Of a stretch of DNA of 64,000 nucleotides, positions 1 through 10,338 are shown piece after piece. The stretch comes from Alligator mississippiensis. Taxonomy: Eukaryota > Chordata > Crocodylia > Alligatoridae. The notes beneath the pieces were generated by a model that saw nothing but the letters and a program-made list of their open reading frames with translations, was not told the origin of the DNA and ran no database searches. The stretch lies in the NCBI RefSeq assembly GCF_030867095.1, contig NC_081829.1, positions 46,063,036 through 46,127,035 of the forward strand, read 5' to 3'. A program made the position numbers and the translations under genes. Each line of letters starts with the position of its first letter. Position 1 is the stretch's first letter.

Positions 1-828
1 TCCACAACAAAAACATGTGGTCTCCCTTTGGTCCCAGCTTCTGGGTTCTTGTCAGGGCAGCTTCACCCCTTTCATCCTTCAGCCCCAGCCACTGTTTCCG
101 ATTTCCCTTGTGGGACTGTCGCGACTACTCTTTCTCTTCGTATACTCTTGCCTTCCACTTTGGCGGTGACATAATCCTCCGCCAGTCTCAGTGCCTCTTC
201 CAACATCTTGGGCTGGTGTCCTCTGACCCAATGCTGCATGGGTCCTTTGAGGTCTTGGAAGAACTGCTCCAATATAATAATATCCATTACTTCTGCTGTT
301 GTCTTGTTCAATGGCTGTATCCATCTCTCCACTACATCCCTGAAGTTCTGAGCTATCAATTGGGGTCTCTTCTTGGCTCGAAACTTCTGCCTATAAAATT
401 CTGGGGAGATTTCTAGTTGGTAGAGAATGGCGGCCATCACCCTGCCATAATCTAGGGCTTCTGTCCGGGTCAAAGACCAATATGCGGGTTGTGCTGGGCC
501 CATCAACGGCCCTAGATGGGTTGTCCAGATCTTGTGATCTCATTTTGCAGCTGTTCTTTCAAATGCCTCCAGGAAGGCTTCAACATCATCTTGAGGTGTC
601 ATTTGTGGCAGCCTCCCCACATCTCCTTTGTGATGTAGCAGGGTTTGGTGACTTTCCAACTTCTCATTTAACTCTTGCTATCACTGGAAGAGTTGGAGGT
701 GGGCATCACTCTCCTGTTTTCACACGAGGGCCATCTCCTACATCTGGGCATATTGCCCTTGGATAACGGAGAGTGAGGGCATGTGCTTGTTGCCAGTCAG
801 TTGGCATTTGTACATCCATTGTCTCCAT
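1..828 (-). pseudogene. SCAN-like gag of a Gmr1-type gypsy LTR retrotransposon, broken
   Basis: Read on the minus strand, a gag-like start codon lies at 828-826 and opens METMDVQMPTDWQQ, but the frame is soon stopped. A second open stretch at 506-72 (144 codons) carries a recognisable SCAN/capsid-like core: YRQKF, then VVERWIQPL, then IILEQFF, LKGPMQHWVRGHQP and EEALRLAEDYV. That order of motifs matches the SCAN domain, which is known to derive from the gag capsid of Gmr1-like gypsy retrotransposons. The element runs off the left edge, so pol cannot be judged. A PBS-like segment (TTTGGTGCAGTGGCAGGGAA, minus strand) and an LTR lie just upstream of the gag start, which favours a retrotransposon over a host SCAN zinc-finger gene. 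The stop and frame change make it non-functional as gag. Alternative: a SCAN exon of a host gene, less likely because of the PBS and LTR context. Confidence 0.72.
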
Positions 829-850
829 GGTTACTTTCTTCGGGACTGTT

Positions 851-870
851 TCCCTGCCACTGCACCAAAT
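851..870 (-). other. Primer-binding-site-like segment of the LTR element
   Basis: Between the LTR edge at 871 and the gag leader, the minus strand reads TTTGGTGCAGTGGCAGGGAA. Its position directly after an LTR ending ...GTAACA is where a tRNA primer site belongs. The tRNA type was not determined. Confidence 0.45.
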
Positions 871-1330
871 TGTTACCGGGTTCCGTAGTTATAATAGGGC
901 TCCCCTGGTCTAACTCGCCTGCCATGCCTTTGATGAGAGAATTGAAGAAAAGAAGACTTACGTGAGTAGCCCTTTTTGGAACACAAAAGCTGTTTACTAG
1001 ATCCCAAAGGAAAATATATAGTCTTGCTGGCTGCCAAGAAACAAAGTAACAAAGTGTAACTGCCACTACACCTCTCCACTTTCCCCTTTTTCTCACAGGT
1101 TCCCTGGGCCCCCAGGGATGACTTCTCCCTCTAATACACTAAGGGACTCCTTGCCCCTCTCTTACAGGTCCAGTCCCTGTGACCATGCTGCAGCTGCTGC
1201 TCCTGTTGCTACATTCTCCATCCCTGCTGGAATGCCATTTCTGCTCCCAACGCTGGAACACCATCTCTGCTCCTAAAGCCAGCTGCAGTGCCTCGGCCAA
1301 CTAGGCTTCTCCCGTGGTCTCTATGGCCTA
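871..1330 (-). repeat. LTR of the SCAN/Gmr1-like element, outer end uncertain
   Basis: The inner edge is TGTTACCGGG at 871 (the minus-strand LTR ends CCCGGTAACA), next to the PBS-like segment. The stretch then runs through C-rich sequence with CTCTTACAGG and CAGCTGCTGCTCC repeats. I could not place the outer edge: no clear CA terminus with a matching target duplication was seen, and similar sequence may continue to about 1520. Confidence 0.5.
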
Positions 1331-2279
1331 TCCCCATGTTCCGGTAAGTATTTCCCCTTTAATTTTTACCTCTTTGTTGGCGGACTCTGCTTCCGAGGTT
1401 CTTTGGATCCTCACCCCTGAAATTTCTATGACCTTCAGCATGTCCAGCCAGCCTCCTCATTCCCAGTCCCCTGCTGGGTGCTTTCTACCTCCTGGCTTCG
1501 GCTTTTGTCGGTGACTTTTTTTCTATTGTCCCAGGCAGCTGCGGGTGGCTGCAGCGGGGAACAGTTTCACTTTCGGTTCTGACCTGCCAATGACTCCCCT
1601 GGGGTAGAAACTGTTTTCTCAGTAACAGGGTCTTGTAATCCCTGTTACAGTCCTGAAAGTCTATGGATTGTAAGCTTTTCACAAAGAACGTTTTGTAATT
1701 GTCCTTTAGATATTTACTGACAAATCTTATGTTGTCTAGTATCTAGACCTCAAGTCATATAGGGCTTTTAAAAAATGCATCCGAAGGCAATTAGAATGTC
1801 AGTAGTTCCTGAAGAACTGGTTGAACATGTTCTTTACAACTATTACCGGATAACAGGTGAGTAGCCACTTTTTAAATCAGTAGTCATTTCGGAGCGGTCT
1901 TCAAGGAAAGCCCCAAATACTGTATTACTTTGAGCCAGTTTGGAAATTATCAACTTGGATTGCAACGACAAGGTCACAAGTATGTGCAGAGATGAACAAA
2001 ACATATGGTGCTATTATGGGCTGACCACACCTTGGAATTGTAGTTGATAAGAGTCAAGCATAAAAGCCAGTCAGGATTTTTTTGGATAAAATGTTTTTTC
2101 TCTGAAAAACGCCAGCTCGTTGAAACAAACTTTTTGTCAGAACATACCAGTTAGACCAACCTTTTGTCAGGTCAGGGTTTTCAGGTCCAGCATGGAATTC
2201 CTAATCAAAATGACAGGAAGAAAAAGTTTGCCTGCAAACCACATTCCAGGGACTAGGACATGTGTTCAAGTTGCAGAAG
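1331..2279. other. Gene-free stretch
   Basis: The first ~200 bases may still belong to the LTR element. The rest is ordinary AT-rich sequence with no convincing coding exon, RNA gene or repeat that I can name. Confidence 0.6.
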
Positions 2280-2500
2280 GAAAGATTAGGTTACATATTA
2301 GGAAAAGCTCTCTCAGTAGTAAAGCACTGGAAAATGCTACACAGAGGCTCTGGAACCTCCAAACTTGGAGGTTTTAAGATCCTGGCTAGAAAAAGTCTTG
2401 GTTGGGATGGCATAGGTGGGGATGGTCCTGCTTTGAACAGGGGGTTGGACTAGATGACCCCCTGAGGTTCTTCCAACCCTGTTTGATTCTGTGATTTGTA
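2280..2500 (+). repeat. CR1 LINE 3' end fragment
   Basis: The segment begins with a decayed piece of the last CR1 codons (GATTAGGTTACATATTAGG, the RLDIRK region). It runs through the typical CR1 3' UTR wording GGTTGGACTAGATGACCCCC and GAGGTTCTTCCAACCCT, and ends in the degenerate octamer tail TTTGATTCTGTGATTT. It is strongly 5'-truncated. Confidence 0.9.
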
Positions 2501-3229
2501 TGTGACATGGAAGACTTACACTGGCCTTCCAAATTTGGGTAAAGAGTAGTTTCCATGTTTGTCTCCACTGGGAATACTTCTACTTATTCCATTTTCAGGT
2601 ATAATTAAACCACACTAGTGATCACTGCTATAACTCCCCAATTTGAGCACTGGATTAGCTTAAACTGCTTCCAAAGTTATATAAAATACATCACAATTTA
2701 AATTCCCACCTTTTGTTACACTGGAACAAATCTCCCACATTGATATGCCCAAAGCCAGAGCTGTGGGTCTCAGCCAGGGTGCCTCAAGATCATTTGAAGA
2801 GTGCCACACACTAGGTGCTTAAACACCTGCCTGTGATTCACAGCACAAACCCCAAGGTTTCAAACTGGAATCCATGCCTACCCCAGCATGGTCTTCCCCA
2901 AGTTCCCTGTAATAAAAGAATTGCTCTATTTTTCTGGAGTCAAAACAGAAAGGAAAGCTAAGGGCTGGCATTTCCCAAGGGGCGCCCTGAATCTAATGAG
3001 GGGTTCCAGGAGTTTAATGAGGGGTGCCCTGAGTCGGAAATGAGAACCACTCCAAGAGAGAGGTTCCCTTGATCCCAGTGGCAGTCCCTTTTGCCTTGAA
3101 GACTTTAGCTTCATTTTTTTTCACTAGTGTTAAAAGAATGAATAAATAAATCCTTCACTCTCAGCGGGCTTCCGCTCAGCAATTCCCGTAAAGGAGCAGG
3201 ATGAAATTTGGAGCGAAGCCAGCCGAACA
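2501..3229. other. Gene-free stretch upstream of the CpG island
   Basis: AT-rich and then mixed sequence. No gene seen. A direct near-repeat of CTGAATCTAATGAGGGGTTCC-like wording at about 2987-3035 is the only local structure. Confidence 0.55.
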
Positions 3230-3777
3230 TCATCCACCGGACAACCCGGCCCCAACGAGGGGCTGAGGACTCTCACGCTCGGTGACCTGCCGGGGACTGA
3301 GCCCCGGTTTTTCCACAGCGCAGGCGGCCCGGACAATGGGGCCCGGCGCAGCTCCCCGCGTCCCAGCCCCGGCTGTAAAACGGTCCGAAAATGGGTGTGG
3401 GCGGCGGCGCACCTCGGCATCCTCGCCTGGCAGGGGCCCCAACCGCCTGGCGCGTTGTAACCCCTGCCCCTCCCCCGCGCCGCGTCGCGCCGGCCCGGGG
3501 ATATCCCCCGGCCGCCCCCAGCGGTGCCTCTCGCTGCCCAATGGAGGCGGAGATGCTGTGCGGACTGCGGGCGGGGTGGGGGCGCCGCCGAGCCGCCGCC
3601 AGCTGGGGGCAGCGCGCACTCTGCGGGGAGCCGGAGGAAGAGGCGGGCGCGGGCGGCGGCGCCGGGGCCGGGACTCTGGCTGGAGGCGGTTGGGATGAGG
3701 CGGGAGGGCGGCTCTGGGGGCAGATAGCGTCCCGCGGCGACGCGGCCGAGTGGGGGCCGGGGCCGGGCGGCAGCGCC

Positions 3778-3976
3778 ATGGCGGCGCAAGGGGACCCGCT
3801 GAGCGGCTACCTGCCGCCGCTGCCCTCCGAGACGGGCTCCAACAGCGAGCGCAGCGCCGACTCGCCGCCGCCCGGCTCCGAGGAGGACGCGGCCGCCCCC
3901 CGACCCCCGCGCAGCCCCGAGTGGGGCGAGGAGCGATTCCGGGTGGACAGGAAGAAACTGGAGGCCATGCTGCAAG
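3778..3976 (+). CDS. BICC1: BICC1 exon 1 coding part (Bicaudal-C homolog 1), N-terminal 66 codons
   Basis: The exon encodes the N-terminus of Bicaudal-C homolog 1, a cytoplasmic RNA-binding protein with KH domains and a C-terminal SAM domain. It controls translation and stability of target mRNAs in kidney tubule, liver and left-right patterning. The exon opens MAAQGDPLSGYLPP, followed by GSNSERSADSP and a highly characteristic end, SPEWGEERFRVDRKKLEAML, nearly identical to the human protein as I remember it. The middle is a low-complexity Pro/Ala/Glu-rich linker with no domain; the KH domains lie in later exons outside the window. The start is set by GCCATGG at 3778, a strong Kozak context. 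The exon ends in phase 1 after the first base of codon 67 (G at 3976), followed by GTAAGC. The open frame that continues past 3976 is intron read-through. Confidence 0.95.
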
Positions 3977-3982
3977 GTAAGC
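3977..3982 (+). promoter_or_regulatory. BICC1: Splice donor of BICC1 exon 1
   Basis: CAAG|GTAAGC is a near-consensus U2 donor placed exactly where the conserved KLEAMLQ stretch ends. It leaves phase 1, so the next exon must begin with two bases completing a GNN codon. Confidence 0.9.
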
Positions 3983-4393
3983 GCTGGGCCCTTCGCGCTC
4001 CGGGCTGGAGCCCACCGGCGCTGCCGCCCCAGCCGGGCCGACTCGAGGCAGTGCCCACCCCGGGCTCCAGATGTGCGGTGCCTCTGCATTCCCGCCCTCC
4101 CCCCCCCCAGCATGGAGGCCAGCTGCGTCTCGGTCCCTGGGAGCCCTGCGGGGGCCGCGCACGAGTCCTGCCCTGCCGGGTCCCCAGCGTGGGCAGCGCC
4201 TCGGGTGCCGTGTGCGGGCGGGCGGTAGCTGTAGCTGACGAGGAAGTCCCGCCCGCGCCCGGTTCTGCGGGTCTGGGCGCTGGGTGCCGACAGCGTGTGG
4301 TGCTTCTCTCCAGTCGGGGCGGAGGCGTGGGTGGGTCCTACTGGGTGCCGGGGCTGGCACGGTCAGGGGCGCGGAGTGGAGCTCAGACCAGCC

Positions 4394-4561
4394 CAGGGGC
4401 GGGCAATTATTTTGGGCGGAGGGCCGCTTACTGAGTTTTGGCAAGCCATCGAGGGCTGCATCACAGGCAGCCCAGGGCAGATTAATATTAATTTTCTACA
4501 TTTTTAAGGGCCCTGCGGGCAGGATAGAATAGGTTGGCAGGCTGTATTTTGCCCACCCCCG
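4394..4561. mobile_element. Short hAT-type MITE
   Basis: The left end is CAGGGGCGGGCAATTATTTT and the right end reads ATTTTGCCCACCCCCG; the reverse complement, CGGGGGTGGGCAAAAT, matches the left end. This is the CAGGGGTGGGCAA type of hAT-Charlie terminus. No clear 8-bp duplication remains. A G/C homopolymer block follows at about 4569-4597. Confidence 0.65.
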
Positions 4562-6418
4562 GTCTATTTCCCCCCCCGCCCGGGGGGGGGGGGGGCGGCT
4601 GTGGCTGTGGCTGTACTGACTACTCCTGCTTCCCCACCACCAACTTCCCTTGCCGGTGAGGAGCCCCGCAGGCCTGGGCTCCACAGGCCCGAGGTTGAGC
4701 ACCCCGATTTAAAGTTTGTTTTGAGGCAGTGGGGTGGGAGGGGAGGAGTTTTAAATGCAAGCCACAGAGAAGGTTTAATAATTCTGCATTAGGATTTGTC
4801 ACATGTTAAACTGTTGCTTCTCAAGATAAAATAGTTTTTGTTTTGTCCCAGTATGTTTTGGATTACGTAAATCCCCCTGGCAGCAAAGTAAACTATTTTT
4901 TGGTGGTTTTGTTTTGTTTTGTTTTTTGTTGTTGGTGTTGTTTTGGAGTTTCTTTGGACAAAATAGTAACCTGAATAGAAAAATACTGTTTTAAAGGCAG
5001 TTGTGTAAGTTAAACCCCTCTTGAGTGAGAATCTGGATTGTCATGTATCATTTTTTAAATTTTTTTTTATAACTTTAGCCTTCATGAGCCAATTAGACTG
5101 GAGTTGAGTCAATTCAGTCAGGGAGGGTTGGACCTATTTAAATTGAATGAAAATTATGATACTTCAGAAAGTGCCCTTCTTTCCTTTCAAGAGAGACGTG
5201 ATGATACATGTAAGTGGTTTTGAAGATAAGTGGAGATATTCCTGTCCATGTGTTCTGATCACCTGCATTTAGCCATCACATTTTATAGTGCTATAGTGGT
5301 GCATTCTTTTCCTCTCCAAGGCTAAATTTGTCAAAAATCCTGACAGCAGGCTCATTGTCTTTCAACACTTTTATCTTTCTGGAATGAAAACTTCTGTTTT
5401 TACATAGAAGGTAGTCAATTTAAGTCTGTAAATGGAGAAAGATTAAAACCCCACTATGTTTTCTTAAGGTTCTTAAGGTGATGCTAGCAAACTTTAACTT
5501 TCTTTAGAACAAGAAAACAATTTGAGAGGCAAGGAGAATCTGGTCTAGTAATGAATAACTGATAGTGTCATGAAATAGTGTAATTTTACTTGGACATCTC
5601 ATAAAGGTAAAAAAAAGTATGTAGAACTAGGACAAAGTAAAGAAGAAACAAATTCCAAGTAAATAAAATAGTCTGTTGTTGTAAAGATGTCCTTGAGAGA
5701 GAACATTCATTGTAGCTAGCTTTAAGGTATTTGTGAATTGAGTTTTAAAGACGGGGGGGGGGGGGGGGGGGGTTCTATGTACTTTGCTTTTACAAATGAT
5801 CTGCCAAAACTTGGAAGTTATTTTCCTGAATATTTATTACTTAGCAATTCTCACAGAAGTACATCTTGGTTAGTAGTGTGGGCAGATAGGCTATTGGATG
5901 AAATCACTAGGTAAACTGGGTTGTCTGCCTGAGAACTGTGGTGTGACTGGGTGATTATAATGTTTGGAATTTTTTTCAAATGAGATTCTCTCTCCTGGGG
6001 GTAGGTTAATCTTTAATCAGTTAATATTTTGCTGCTAGTAGAGAAATCTTCTTATGTAATGAGGTAAAGAGTTAAATGAAACATATAGCTATTGCAGAAG
6101 TAACTGAACTAATTATACGCTTGTGCCCCTTAAAGATGCTTTAAAATTACATTTTCAAAATTGTGCGTAGATATGCAAAAGAGCATATATATAAACTAGC
6201 AATGAAAAAGGTTACACGTTTCAAAATGCTGTAGGAATATTGAAGGTTTTCTTCACATTTTTCCCCCACCTTCCACCAGTACAAAAATTACAGTTACCAG
6301 ATCCGCACCAATCTGTGTCTTTCCATTGCTTGTAAGCGGTGGGAAGCATAGGAAAGTAAACAAGTCACAAACAGAATTTAAACTGGGCATAGATCTGTGC
6401 TATCCAGGTGTTATGCGT
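4562..6418. other. Gene-free intron sequence
   Basis: AT-rich. It contains a TTTTG-rich simple stretch near 4900-4945 and a 20-base G tract at 5753-5772. A segment at about 5192-5209 has a good acceptor and a GTAAGT donor but matches no known BICC1 exon. Confidence 0.6.
5753..5772 (+). repeat. Poly(G) tract, 20 bases
   Basis: An uninterrupted run of 20 G in AT-rich flanks. It could fold as a G-quadruplex. The length is prone to sequencing or assembly error. Confidence 0.9.
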
Positions 6419-7141
6419 TAGGGGCGTGAGAAACAGGCCATATTCAATTCGGATTTAGCTCAAATTGGGGACAGTGATTCGATTCGTTGATTCGGATCAC
6501 TGTCCCTGATTCGATTAATCTGAATCTAAAGATTTGATGCCGATTTGGAGAATCAGTGATTCAGCCATAGACACAGCTTTAAATGTTTTTTCTATATTTC
6601 TTGAGGTACCAGGCACGGCTTGTGAATGCTGCGATGCTGGGGCAGATGGAGCATCGCACAGGAGTGTGGGGGACTTCCGGTCCACTTCCGGGTTTGCTGC
6701 CAAGTGTGCTGGGAAGACCTCCCCTCCTGTCCCTGCCCGGCTCAGTGATCAGCCTCAGGGGGGCCCTGAGCCTCATGGGTTCCCCTCCATACCTAGGAGG
6801 CACCAGTCGCTGAGCCGGGGAGGCCTGGGGGGACTCCCTAGCGGACCTGGATCTGCTGCCAAGCATGCTGGCGAGTCCCCCGCATTCCTGTGGGATGCTC
6901 CATCTACCCCAGTATTGCAGCACTCACGAGTTGCCTGGTACCTTGAGGTATGTAGAAAAAACATTTAAAGCTATGTCTGTATCTGAATCACCAAATCTTT
7001 CCAAATCTATTTGGAGGGTTACGATTTGATTCAGAGACACTGAAGGGTCTCCCGATTCGATTTGGATTCAGGGATTTGGCCACTGAATCGGGCCGAATCT
7101 CTGCTGAATCGAACCAGGCATCAAAGCTTTGCACAGCCCTA
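6419..7141. mobile_element. MITE of the TAGGGCTGTG family, copy 1
   Basis: Starts TAGGGGCGTGAG and ends GCTTTGCACAGCCCTA. It is flanked by TTATGCGT (6411-6418) and TTATGCAT (7142-7149), an 8-bp duplication with one mismatch, as expected for hAT transposition. The outer ~170 bases on each side are inverted copies rich in GATTCG/CGAATC (for example CAGTGATTCGATTCG against CGAATCGGGAGACC-like words). The GC-rich centre contains ACTTCCGGTCCACTTCCGG. There is no coding capacity. Confidence 0.85.
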
Positions 7142-8260
7142 TTATGCATGTGTGTAACTTGTTCTGTCTTTTTCTTGTCAAATTAGCTTAATTTGCCCTA
7201 TGCTGTTGTTAACCTCCACACAATATATTTTGACTTAAAGTAAATTAGCAGACATTTTTGTTTCAGCTAGTATAAATTATGGGAGGATAAGTATGATAAG
7301 GTATGTTACTTCATCCTAACAGGTACATGCTTAGTGTGTTTCATACTCATTTATTATCATCATTTTTTTTTTTTAAATGAAGAGCAGTATTGTCTTGAAT
7401 TCGGAGTGCAAATATAGAGTCAGTCTCTTCCATCAGAGACGGAGATTAACAAGTAAGTTTGTGAGAGCTGGGAATCAAAAATAGGTGCTATGGAATAAAG
7501 TTACATCTTGAATTAACAGTTAATCTATTTCAGTCTGCCTTATGAACATTTATTAATTCTCATGACCTCATTATAGCATATCTGATATATTCCTTGTATA
7601 AAGGGGTAAATTGAGCACAGAATAATTCAACCAAGTTGTCAAATAGCAAGTTGGTGACAGCTGTAAATTGTACCCAGAAGTCCAAATTCACAAGTCTATG
7701 ATCTAGTTATTGGATGGTTATCACCAGAAGAAGACATTTTACCAGGAGGGTTGCTAGTGAAATAGGAAATGCAGGAACAGTAATAATATATAGTAATAAT
7801 GCTGAATTATGCACCTGTTGGTACATGCTGTATGCTTAGTTTTCCTGTTGCTTATAACAGCCGGTGTTCCAAAGAAAATTCTCTTAAAAATTGCAGAAAT
7901 TGTAACACAGGAGGGAAACTGCTTCCAAACTCTTGCTGGTGGTTAGCTTGTTTTACATAATAACAGAAAAGATACCTCTTAAAGATTTAACGTGGCCAGT
8001 GTAAATAAAGACCACTCCCAATATTAGATCCTTGTTAGAAAGGATATTTTTGCATAATTCCTGTTCTGTCTTGCACAGGATAACTTTTGTAGAAATGAAA
8101 GTAATTTTTAAAGCTTTGGAATTTGTTGCTTTTAAATTTCAGGTGTCCCTTCTGGCTGTCTTGCATTGTGAGATAGCTGAATGGGTAGTGCTGTTTTTGC
8201 TGGCTGCATACCAAATTTCTAAGCAGAATCAAATGAAGTAACTAATTTGTGCCTTGGTTT
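7142..8260. other. Gene-free intron sequence
   Basis: AT-rich, nothing recognisable. An exon-like segment at 7266-7299 has a polypyrimidine acceptor and a GTATGT donor but no supporting homology. Confidence 0.6.
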
Positions 8261-8268
8261 CTCCAGTA

Positions 8269-8567
8269 CGGTGGTTCTTAACCTTTTTCGACTCAATACA
8301 CCCTTCAGACAAAGCCAGCTCTTTGTTTTTCCTTGTTTTTTTACTATAAAAATAGTAGAACATTTTTTCTGTTGTAAGGAACTCAGAAGGACTGTAATGG
8401 GACAGAGTGTTTTTAACACCATAGATTCTTATTTTAAATTTCTGGGCTTATCTTGTGAACCATGTTACTACTGTTAGGTGTGCAAACATTCTGTGGCATC
8501 GTATGACACTTTTGAGAGAATCTTGAGGCACCTCACACTGCCGTGGTACCCTGGTTGAGAAACACTG
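8269..8567. mobile_element. hAT-type MITE with CAGTGGTTCTTAACC ends
   Basis: Starts CGGTGGTTCTTAACC and ends GGTTGAGAAACACTG (reverse complement CAGTGTTTCTCAACC). It is flanked by CTCCAGTA and CTGTAGTA, a decayed 8-bp duplication with 6 of 8 matching. Non-coding. Confidence 0.75.
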
Positions 8568-8603
8568 CTGTAGTATAAGGTGAAAATTTAATTAAGTGGA
8601 ATG

Positions 8604-8807
8604 CAGTGGGGGCCAGCCTTCCTGACAGGCATGCCACAAAGTAGCTTTACACGCTCCCTGAATACCACTCTGATCCCTTCCCCTCTGCCTGATTTTTTGC
8701 CCTGCTTTCTGCTGCTTTATCTTTCTGCTGCTGTGCCCCTCTTCATTCTGCTGCATGCCACAGAGAGAGGCTGCTCTTGGCATGCATGCCACAGGTTGGC
8801 AGTCTTG
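8604..8807. repeat. Interspersed repeat, related to 35949-36129
   Basis: The interior wording CCACTCTGATCCCTTCCCCT, then CTGATTT, CTTTCTGCTGC and ATGCCACA, is shared in order with the segment at 35949-36129. This makes them two copies of one family, probably hAT MITEs. Termini are poorly preserved here. Confidence 0.5.
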
Positions 8808-9020
8808 GATGCAACAAGAGACTTTTTTACTTTCTTAAAAATAATTATGTGGCATTGCAGCAGCCCTACATAATTGCATAAAGCATGATGATAAGTGTTT
8901 TTGACAGCTTGATGCATTTTTCATGCTGCACATTCAAAAATTATTTATGTTAAAATAACATTTATTTTCCTAATTTTGTTTTTTTTCTAGTACTTGATTT
9001 TAAGTGGCCTCAAAATATAG

Positions 9021-9190
9021 ATTTCATAGACATTAGGGCTGGAAGGGACCTTGCAAGATCAACGGGTCTATCCCTGTGCCCAAGGGGCAGGAAATCAGCT
9101 AGGGTCAAAGAATCCCAGCAAGATAAGCATCCAAACGTATTAAAAATGTCTCTTTGAATTTTAACTCCTGTGCATTTAACCATGGAAAAT
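9021..9190 (-). repeat. CR1 LINE 3' end fragment
   Basis: Contains TTCATAGACATTAGGGCTGGAAGGGACC, the reverse complement of a CR1 3' terminus. Only the last ~170 bases of the LINE are present. Confidence 0.8.
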
Positions 9191-9509
9191 GAAAAGCACA
9201 AGTGAAAATTTAAATGTAAAATGCTTGTAAAATTTGGTTTATGTAGTACATTTTAAAATATTAAGTGTTACTGCTTGATCATAGCAACATATATGTATGT
9301 TCAGCATAGCCTTATTTTGTAAATATAGTTTACTGTAGGCTTTATAGCTAAGTGTACAATTTTACATGCTGAACACTTTTTTTGCTGCGTTTATTGAAGT
9401 AGATCTGTGATCTAGTATCCTTAGACTAGAGAGAGAATTTTGCTGCAAGTGAATGAAAATCAAGCAACAGATCAGCAATTCCTTTCAGCAGTGACATCAC
9501 TGGAAGAGA

Positions 9510-9517
9510 ATCTATAC
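9510..9517. repeat. Left target-site duplication of the hAT element
   Basis: ATCTATAC, repeated exactly at 14836-14843 on the other side of the transposon. An 8-bp duplication is diagnostic of the hAT superfamily. Confidence 0.95.
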
Positions 9518-10338
9518 CAGGTGTGTCCAACCTTTTTGAATGTGGGGCCGGATTATGAACTTTTTATCACCCAGTGGGCTGGCGAGCCATATTCAAAGAC
9601 CTCACAAGAAGTGGTATCACATCAGGAAGTGATGTCATGTGACCTTTGACACCAATGAAGTTGCAGGAAGTGACAATGAAATGGGTCTGGAAATGTGGTT
9701 TAAAATCCAAAATAAAAACAATATAACAGCAAGAATAAAATAATACCAAACACTTGACTAAAATAAACACTTTTGCTTCTACTCACTTCTCAATGAATGA
9801 AAGAAGCATAATGCAAGTCAACAGATCAAATGTGGAAAAGATATCAGCCAGAGTGGAAACTAATCAAAGCAACAACATATGGGCATTTTTGAGAATAATC
9901 TTCAAGAAGATTTACTTTTATTGCATTAATAACTTGTTAGTAACACATCTTTAACAAGTTGAACCCCCAATCCCCCACGAAGAGAAACAAAAGCAAACAC
10001 AATCCAAACACTGGACAGTATTTTTACAAAGATTTTTACCTGTTCCAAATTTATGTTGGAGCCCAGATCGTTCATGCTCTATTCTTGAGCATATTGTTCA
10101 GTCTTAAACAAGCATACAGCAAAGTTATCCAGTGAGGTTCATAATTGGGGACATTCGGTTACAACAGAAACTATCCAGGCAAAAAAAGAGACCAGTGGCA
10201 ATACAACCGTTGTCAAGTCTCAAGAAAACAAGCATGCTCCAAGCCACACTGTAAGTGTACAAAAACAGTGCAAAAACAATGATGTGTACAAGTCTACTCT
10301 TACTAACTTTCTGAAAACTACAATGAACACTGATTTCT

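Larger units (their letters stand above)
3230..4380 (+). promoter_or_regulatory. BICC1: CpG island and promoter region of BICC1
   Basis: GC content and CpG density rise sharply from about 3230, and the island covers exon 1. No TATA box is evident upstream of the ATG. A CCAAT box lies at 3538-3542 and several GC-box-like GGGCGG/GGCGGG motifs lie between 3540 and 3720. This looks like a TATA-less CpG-island promoter with dispersed starts. The transcription start cannot be fixed from sequence alone. Very long antisense open frames in this block are explained by base composition. Confidence 0.8.

Noticed and set aside
3391..3777. In-frame upstream extension of BICC1 exon 1 from an earlier ATG
   Set aside because: The frame is open only because of GC content. 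The conserved protein start MAAQG with a strong Kozak context is at 3778.
3130..4444. Very long antisense open frames (327 and 404 codons) across the BICC1 CpG island
   Set aside because: They arise from high GC content with few stops. They are Arg/Pro/Ala-rich, show no family signature and overlap the true exon.
4849..5209. Candidate BICC1 exon 2 segments (after TTTTGTCCCAG at 4848 and CCTTTCAAG at 5191)
   Set aside because: Neither encodes the expected Ala-Ala-Glu-Gly-Lys start nor any KH sequence.
7266..7299. Exon-like segment with good acceptor and GTATGT donor
   Set aside because: No homology, and its phases do not fit the other candidates. Kept as a reminder of the chance rate of such patterns.
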